A stretch of DNA of 9,543 nucleotides, taken from an uncultured Collinsella sp. Its GTDB lineage: Bacteria; Actinomycetota; Coriobacteriia; Coriobacteriales; Coriobacteriaceae. The notes beneath the pieces were generated by a model, which was given only the letters and a program-made list of their open reading frames with translations, was not told the origin of the DNA and ran no database searches. The position numbers were made by a program, and so were the translations under genes. Shown one piece after another: positions 1 to 3,856 of this stretch. The stretch covers positions 1-9,543 of the forward strand of contig URWZ01000048.1 in the NCBI GenBank assembly GCA_900551625.1, read 5' to 3'. Numbering within the stretch: the stretch's first letter is position 1; every line of letters begins with the position of its first letter.

Positions 1-1244
1 TTCTCGCTTCTCTGTATATAGGCGTTGATGAAGGCTTCGTAGCCTTTAACTGCTTTTATTTCTGATTGTTGAACGAGGCTTGTATACGTTTTGAGCGTGA
101 TATTGGGGTCCGCGTGGCCAAGAATGCCTTGCACGCTTCTAACGTCCGATCCGTTCGCCAGCATAAAAGTGCTTACACAATGCCTGAGCTGATGCGGGCA
201 GATGCCCTTATATAGTTTTCCGCCAGTCGAATTGTTCGGCTCATAGATTCCAAGATTGCAGCTAACTGCGAAATCGCGAAACCAATGGTTGAAGATGTAG
301 TTTTTCATGTGACAGACAGTAGGGATCCCTTGCTCGACAGCAATATCGCTAATGATGGGAGTGCTGCCAGTCTGGGACAGCCCCAGAGAGGCCAGGAGCT
401 CTTTTTGTATGGCTGACCATGATTGAAGACGTTCGGCCAAGGTTTCTCCAACGGGAATTTTGCGTTGGCTTTCTTGTGACTTGGGTGCCCTCAGTTCATG
501 GTCGTTGGTGTACTGCCTGTCAATTTTCAAGGTTTTATTGGCGGGGTCCCAATCGCGCCATTCGAGGCCCAGCATCTCGCCTTTCCGCATACCCGTATAC
601 ACTAGTACTAGTGTACCGACAGCTTCGGCGGTGAGCTCAATGTGTTGAAGACGTGTGCATAGGGTAGCTACTTGGTCGATTGTCAGTGATTCTCTTTTGT
701 TGCGTGGTCTGCGAACATGAACGGTAGCGCAGGGGTTTCGGTCAATTATTCTCTTTGCGACTGCATTCGACAAAATCTGACGCAGTTTCGCATTGATTCG
801 TACAAGCTCTGATGGTTTGTATTTTCCCGTACGACGAGCTTCGGCATATGTTTCTTCGATTAGATCGGGAGTTAGCCCCTCAATTGTCTGAAACGCACCG
901 AATAGGTCTTCGATATGCCTGCAATCGTACGCTTCTCTTTCATAGCTCGTTGGCGCAAGCTCGGTGTCCCTATTTTCATGAAAGGCCCAGCAGTAGGACG
1001 CAAGCAAAGTGGGCTTTTTAGTTTTAGTGATCGTGCCAGAGGAGTTGATTTCAGCCAGCTTGGCCTGCATTGCAGCCTTAGCTTCTGTTTTAGTCTTGCA
1101 ACGAACTGTATAAGTTGGGGATCGTTTGTAGCGCCCCGTCTTAGGGTCCTTGACTCCAAGGGAAAAATAATAGCGATAGGTGTTAGGTGATCTCTTGTCT
1201 TTCCAACACGTGCCTCTTCCGCTAATTAGTGGCTGTTCTGACAT
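1..1244 (-). CDS. Site-specific tyrosine recombinase (integrase), 3' end cut by the window edge
   Basis: Cuts and rejoins DNA through a 3'-phosphotyrosine link to integrate and excise the element. I translated the minus strand from ATG 1244: 414 codons stay open to the left edge, so the protein is at least 414 residues, close to the usual 380-430, and probably only a few residues are missing. Residues 1-70 look like an arm-type DNA-binding domain rich in basic and aromatic residues, about 75-180 a helical core-binding domain, and about 190 onward the catalytic domain. The catalytic set is visible: R220 (TGMRKGE), K255 (APKSQES), H351 and R354 (HQLRH), H377 (LGHAD) and nucleophile Y387 (LKTYTSL). 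GGAG lies 7 bases before the ATG. The gene is intact as far as seen, so the element may still be mobile. It reads away from the tRNA-derived site at 1437-1481, its likely target. Confidence 0.93.
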   Translation of the reverse strand, partial: MSEQPLISGRGTCWKDKRSPNTYRYYFSLGVKDPKTGRYKRSPTYTVRCKTKTEAKAAMQAKLAEINSSGTITKTKKPTLLASYCWAFHENRDTELAPTSYEREAYDCRHIEDLFGAFQTIEGLTPDLIEETYAEARRTGKYKPSELVRINAKLRQILSNAVAKRIIDRNPCATVHVRRPRNKRESLTIDQVATLCTRLQHIELTAEAVGTLVLVYTGMRKGEMLGLEWRDWDPANKTLKIDRQYTNDHELRAPKSQESQRKIPVGETLAERLQSWSAIQKELLASLGLSQTGSTPIISDIAVEQGIPTVCHMKNYIFNHWFRDFAVSCNLGIYEPNNSTGGKLYKGICPHQLRHCVSTFMLANGSDVRSVQGILGHADPNITLKTYTSLVQQSEIKAVKGYEAFINAYIQRSE

Positions 1245-1436
1245 CTTTGCGCTCCGTTTCTTTGAATAGTTTTCAACAATTCATTGAGTGCAGTTTAGCT
1301 AAAGCTGTTAGTAATATGTTTGTAAAAGCGTAGGCTCAGCTACCGGAGGTAAAAGACACAAACTGCTATGTTTATCTGCGGTTATATGATGTTCAATGAT
1401 GCTTGATGAATGGTAGGGGGTAGCATTAAATCATAT
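1245..1436. other. AT-rich noncoding region upstream of the integrase (probable int control and arm-site region)
   Basis: No ORF here has a credible start and ribosome site. Several short dyads are visible: TTGAA/TTCAA arms at 1262-1276 separated by 5 bases, a perfect 10-base palindrome TTTAGCTAAA at 1294-1303, and a cluster of GATG words with TTCA/TGAA arms at about 1388-1411. By position this stretch must hold the integrase promoter and probably the arm-type integrase or excisionase binding sites. I could not fix a convincing -35/-10 pair; TTGAAC or TTTACA boxes on the minus strand exist but lack a good -10 at the right spacing. Confidence 0.4.
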
Positions 1437-1481
1437 CTCCTAAAGCGGGTGTCGACGGTTCGAATCCGCCCGGGGGCACCA
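1437..1481 (+). pseudogene. 3' half of tRNA-Arg(CCT), from anticodon loop to CCA; attachment-site copy
   Basis: The 45 bases fit tRNA geometry exactly: 7-base anticodon loop CTCCTAA (1437-1443; U33, anticodon CCT, A37), 5-base 3' anticodon stem AGCGG, 5-base variable loop, T stem and T loop TTCGAAT with G53-C61, 7-base 3' acceptor strand CGGGGGC, discriminator A and encoded CCA (1479-1481). The bases before 1437 hold no matching anticodon stem (CCGCT expected), no D arm and no 5' acceptor strand (GCCCCCG expected), so the gene is only half present. This is the pattern left when a tyrosine integrase recombines in a tRNA anticodon loop. The T stem has one A-C mismatch (1455/1469). The whole tRNA is probably restored at the other end of the element. 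Confidence 0.75.
1445..1470 (+). repeat. Left arm of a 26-base imperfect inverted repeat
   Basis: This segment (3' anticodon stem, variable loop and T arm of the tRNA half) matches the reverse complement of 1536-1561 at 24 of 26 positions; the two differences are adjacent and fall in the T loop (AA versus GG). The arms are 65 bases apart and enclose the tRNA 3' end and the first terminator. Confidence 0.8.
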
Positions 1482-1482
1482 G
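1459..1482 (+). repeat. Direct repeat of the tRNA 3' end, copy A
   Basis: A 24-base segment (T loop, 3' T stem, acceptor strand, ACCA and a following G) is repeated exactly at 1589-1612, 130 bases downstream in the same orientation. Copy A sits in the longer tRNA half at 1437-1481. Exact repeats of a tRNA 3' end beside an integrase gene are the usual sign of attachment-site duplication. Confidence 0.85.
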
Positions 1483-1490
1483 GGAATATG

Positions 1491-1523
1491 ACGGCGTCGC
1501 GTGAGCGGCGCCGTTTCTGGTTT
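1491..1523 (+). terminator. Probable intrinsic terminator after tRNA segment copy A
   Basis: A 10-base stem (1491-1500 with 1505-1514, one G-T pair) closes a GTGA loop and is followed by a broken T run, TTCTGGTTT. It begins 9 bases after the CCA of the tRNA half, where a tRNA gene's own terminator would sit. The T run is weak, so efficiency is uncertain. Confidence 0.55.
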
Positions 1524-1535
1524 GTGCGGGCTGTC

Positions 1536-1561
1536 GGCGGATTCGGGCCGTCGACACCCGC
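1536..1561 (-). repeat. Inverted copy of the tRNA-Arg T-arm segment
   Basis: On the minus strand this reads as the 3' anticodon stem, variable loop and T arm of the same tRNA, with two changes in the T loop. It does not continue into the acceptor strand or CCA, so it cannot be a gene. Its first 10 bases (1536-1545) can also pair with 1591-1600 in the downstream direct copy, so the region could form alternative hairpins. Confidence 0.75.
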
Positions 1562-1588
1562 GTCACCAATTTCCCCGCGGGGGGAGTT

Positions 1589-1612
1589 TTCGAATCCGCC
1601 CGGGGGCACCAG
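1589..1612 (+). repeat. Direct repeat of the tRNA 3' end, copy B
   Basis: Exact second copy of the 24-base tRNA 3' end. The bases just before it (GAGTT where a 5' T stem should be) cannot pair with the 3' T stem, so this is a shorter remnant than copy A and not a working tRNA. It too is followed by an intrinsic terminator. It may be the right-hand scar of an older integration or a second, decayed tRNA. Confidence 0.85.
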
Positions 1613-1623
1613 AGATTGATCGA

Positions 1624-1660
1624 GCCTGGTACCGCTATGGTGCCGGGCTTTTCTGGTTTT
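1624..1660 (+). terminator. Intrinsic terminator after tRNA segment copy B
   Basis: A 10-base stem (1624-1633 with 1639-1648, three G-T pairs) closes a GCTAT loop and is followed by TTTT, then CTGGTTTT. It lies 12 bases after the CCA of copy B. The tail resembles the one after the first terminator (both hold TTTCTGGTTT). It would end plus-strand transcripts before they meet the minus-strand operon. Confidence 0.75.
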
Positions 1661-1694
1661 AAGTCACGTTCATCCATGGGCGGCATCCCACGTC

Positions 1695-1733
1695 AAAAAA
1701 AGCGCCCGCTTGCTGGGGGAGCAAGCGGGCGCT
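1695..1733 (-). terminator. Strong intrinsic terminator of the pknB operon
   Basis: A perfect 14-base GC-rich stem (1701-1714 with 1720-1733) closes a 5-base loop and, on the minus strand, runs into seven T residues (1701 down to 1695). It lies about 53 bases after the kinase stop codon and faces the right way to end the operon. With the plus-strand terminator at 1624-1660 it insulates the operon from the integrated element. Confidence 0.95.
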
Positions 1734-1786
1734 TCTGAGCGAATGTGTTTGCGGTCTAAGCCGCTCGGAGCAACAAGCGATCGACG

Positions 1787-3724
1787 TTAGTTGCTAGACT
1801 CGGAGTCGTCGCCGGAACCGGAGATGGAAACCGTCAGCGTGATCGTGCTGTCGGTGGACTGCTTGCCGGTGGGGGAGACGCCCGTAACGGTGGCATTCTC
1901 GTTGCCGCTCACGGGGTTGCCGTTCTGATCGCAGAATGCGATGTTGTAGAACCCGGCGTTGTTGAGCGCGGTGACGGCGGCGGAGATGCTCTTGCCGTAC
2001 AGGTTGCCCGGGACGCTGGCCTTGCCGGACTTCTTGGCGATGACGACGGTGATCGTGGCGCCGGGCTTCTGCTTGCCGCTGGGGTTCCAGCTAATTACGG
2101 TGCCCTCGGTAACCGAGTCGTTTTCCTGGTAGCTCACGTCGACGCCAAAGCCAGCCATGTCGAGAGCGTTGCGCGCCTGGGCCTCGGTCATGTCGGTCAG
2201 ATCGGGCACCGAGGTGGTGTCCGGGCCGCCAGAGACCTTGTACGAGATAGTCGTGCCCTTCTCGACCTCCTTGCCGGCAGCAGTGCTCTGCTCAAAGACC
2301 TGGCCCTCATCGGCCTCGTTGGCCTCCTCGGAGGCGTTGCCCTTCAGGCCAACGCTTGCCAGCGCGGCTTCTGCCTGGTCCTTGGTTAGGCCGACAAGCC
2401 GGGGAACCTCAACCTTCTCGGAGGGCTTAGGGCCCTTGGAGATCACCAGGTTAACCTTGGAGCCCTTGGGCTTCTTAGTGTTGCCGTTGGGGGTCTGCTC
2501 GGCAACCTTGCCCTCGTCGACATCGTCGTTATAGCTCTGGTCGACAGTTCCGACCTCAAGGCCGGCTTCCTTGATCAGCTCAATAGCGGTCTCCTGGTCC
2601 TTGCCCAGCACGTCGGGCACCGTGACCTGTTCTCCACTGAACATGCCCGTGGCAAAGGCCACCACCACGCCAATCACGGCGACGGCGGCAATCACGGCGG
2701 CGATGATCCTGTTCTTGTTGGACTTAGGCTTCTCGACCTCGTAGGAGCCCGTGGAGCCCGAGACAGCGCTACGGGCGGTATTCTGACCGCTCACGCCCGA
2801 GACGGGACGAACCATAGCGCGCGTTGAGTCGGAAAGCTCGCGGGTCTTGGTGGCACCCAGGTCGCCGGCGGCACCGATGATGCGCGTGGGCTCCGAGACA
2901 TTGACGGCACGGCCGGACAGGTAGCTGTTGAGTACCTGGCGCAGCTCGTCGGCCGTCTGGAAGCGGTTTGCCGGGTCCTTCTCCATGCACTTGAGGATAA
3001 TGCGCTCCAGGTCGGCATCGACGCCGGAGTTGATCTGGCTCGGAGGGATGGGGAGCTCATTGACCTGCTTGAGCGCGACCGAGATGGCGTCGTCGCCGTC
3101 AAAGGGTACGCGGCCGGTGGCACACTCGTACATGACGACACCCAGCGAGTAGATATCCGAGGTGGGGCCGAGGTCCTGGCCGCGGGTCTGCTCGGGGCTT
3201 ACATAGTGGGCGGTGCCCAGCACGTTGTTATCCTGCGTGAGGTGGCTGTTCTTGGCGCGTGCGATGCCAAAATCCATTACCTTGATGTTGCCGTCGGGCA
3301 GCACCATGATGTTTTGCGGCTTAATGTCGCGGTGGATGATCTCGTGCTTGTGTGCGACTGAAAGTGCGGAGCTGATCTGCGAGCCGATCTGCGCGACCTT
3401 CTTGGGATCGAGGGCGCCGTGGCTCTTGATGCCGCTCTTAAGGTCGGTACCGCGCAGGTACTCCATGACGATGTAATAGGTGTCGCCATCCTTGCCCCAG
3501 TCGTAGACGCCCACGATATAGGGGGAGGACAGGCCGGCAGCTGCCTGGGCCTCCTGCTTAAAGCGGGCGGCGAAGGTGGCGTCGCCGGCATACTGCGGCA
3601 GCATGATCTTGACGGCAACCGTGCGGTCGAGGACCTGATCCTGTGCACGGAAGACGGTCGCCATACCGCCCGTTCCCACCTTATCCTTAAGGAGGTATCT
3701 TCCCCCGAGGACCCTCTGTTCCAT
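1787..3724 (-). CDS. pknB: PASTA-domain Ser/Thr protein kinase, PknB family
   Basis: Membrane kinase that senses peptidoglycan fragments or lipid II outside and phosphorylates growth and division proteins inside. The start at 3724 (645 residues) is preferred to an in-frame ATG at 3739 because AGGAG lies 5 bases before it and nothing similar precedes the other. Residues 10-270 form the kinase: glycine loop GTGGMATVF, K39 (VAVKI), HRDIKPQN with D133, DFG with D151, activation-loop GTAHYVSPEQ with T171. It has the Arg before the catalytic Asp typical of kinases activated by loop phosphorylation. A Thr/Ser-rich juxtamembrane stretch precedes one membrane helix (about 339-358). Four PASTA repeats follow (about 366-431, 437-499, 503-564, 569-633); the fourth is divergent and holds a Cys. 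The tail is acidic. It is the last gene of the operon, about 130 bp after the SEDS-PBP gene, so it may also have its own promoter. Confidence 0.96.
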   Translation of the reverse strand: MEQRVLGGRYLLKDKVGTGGMATVFRAQDQVLDRTVAVKIMLPQYAGDATFAARFKQEAQAAAGLSSPYIVGVYDWGKDGDTYYIVMEYLRGTDLKSGIKSHGALDPKKVAQIGSQISSALSVAHKHEIIHRDIKPQNIMVLPDGNIKVMDFGIARAKNSHLTQDNNVLGTAHYVSPEQTRGQDLGPTSDIYSLGVVMYECATGRVPFDGDDAISVALKQVNELPIPPSQINSGVDADLERIILKCMEKDPANRFQTADELRQVLNSYLSGRAVNVSEPTRIIGAAGDLGATKTRELSDSTRAMVRPVSGVSGQNTARSAVSGSTGSYEVEKPKSNKNRIIAAVIAAVAVIGVVVAFATGMFSGEQVTVPDVLGKDQETAIELIKEAGLEVGTVDQSYNDDVDEGKVAEQTPNGNTKKPKGSKVNLVISKGPKPSEKVEVPRLVGLTKDQAEAALASVGLKGNASEEANEADEGQVFEQSTAAGKEVEKGTTISYKVSGGPDTTSVPDLTDMTEAQARNALDMAGFGVDVSYQENDSVTEGTVISWNPSGKQKPGATITVVIAKKSGKASVPGNLYGKSISAAVTALNNAGFYNIAFCDQNGNPVSGNENATVTGVSPTGKQSTDSTITLTVSISGSGDDSESSN

Positions 3725-3856
3725 TCCTGCTCCTAACATAACTATTCGCTCAACGATGTGTGTAGTACCAAATGTGTGGCCGCTGGGGCCGTGTGGCGCG
3801 TTGCCGCTAGCTCATCGGCCGCGGCGTGCCCCAAGTATCCGCTTTGATCACGGGCA
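3725..3856 (-). other. Intergenic gap between the SEDS-PBP gene and pknB
   Basis: This is by far the longest gap in an otherwise tightly packed operon. It contains no credible ORF and no clear intrinsic terminator. A weak promoter-like pair (TTGGTA, then AATAGT at an over-long spacing) ends near the pknB ribosome site, but I would not call it. The gap may hold a separate kinase promoter. Confidence 0.4.
3730..3734 (-). promoter_or_regulatory. Ribosome binding site setting the pknB start
   Basis: AGGAG with a 5-base spacer to the ATG at 3722-3724. The alternative ATG at 3737-3739 has no purine-rich site upstream, so the shorter protein is chosen. Confidence 0.75.

Larger units (their letters stand above)
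1..1481. mobile_element. End of an integrated element (phage, ICE or genomic island), running off the left edge
   Basis: The sequence shows a tyrosine integrase gene reading away from a tRNA 3' half, with AT-rich DNA between them, and base composition clearly lower in GC than the operon to the right. This is the usual arrangement at the end of an element integrated into a tRNA gene. The right boundary is placed at the tRNA segment (1437-1481), because everything left of the anticodon loop fails to look like tRNA. Only the integrase lies in the window, so phage, integrative conjugative element and island cannot be told apart. No excisionase or other cargo is visible. The left end and the restored tRNA should lie beyond base 1. 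Confidence 0.8.

Noticed and set aside
419..1190. Several short ORFs on the plus strand opposite the integrase
   Set aside because: They are antisense to a continuous integrase frame with all catalytic residues and match no recognisable protein.
1245..1436. A small excisionase gene upstream of the integrase
   Set aside because: No ORF of useful length with a ribosome site is present on either strand.
1406..1481. A complete tRNA gene ending at the CCA at 1481
   Set aside because: The 31 bases before the anticodon loop contain no 5' acceptor strand, D arm or 5' anticodon stem that pairs with the 3' half.
1536..1611. A complete tRNA gene ending at the CCA at 1611
   Set aside because: The 76 bases before that CCA lack a pairing acceptor strand and the T stem does not pair, so only the 3' end is shared.
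1382..1686. Short ORFs on both strands across the tRNA fragments, with peptides such as PGRIRTVDTR and PPGGFEPSTPAL
   Set aside because: These are translations of tRNA sequence and its antisense, a common source of false gene calls. They have no ribosome sites and change frame at the repeats.
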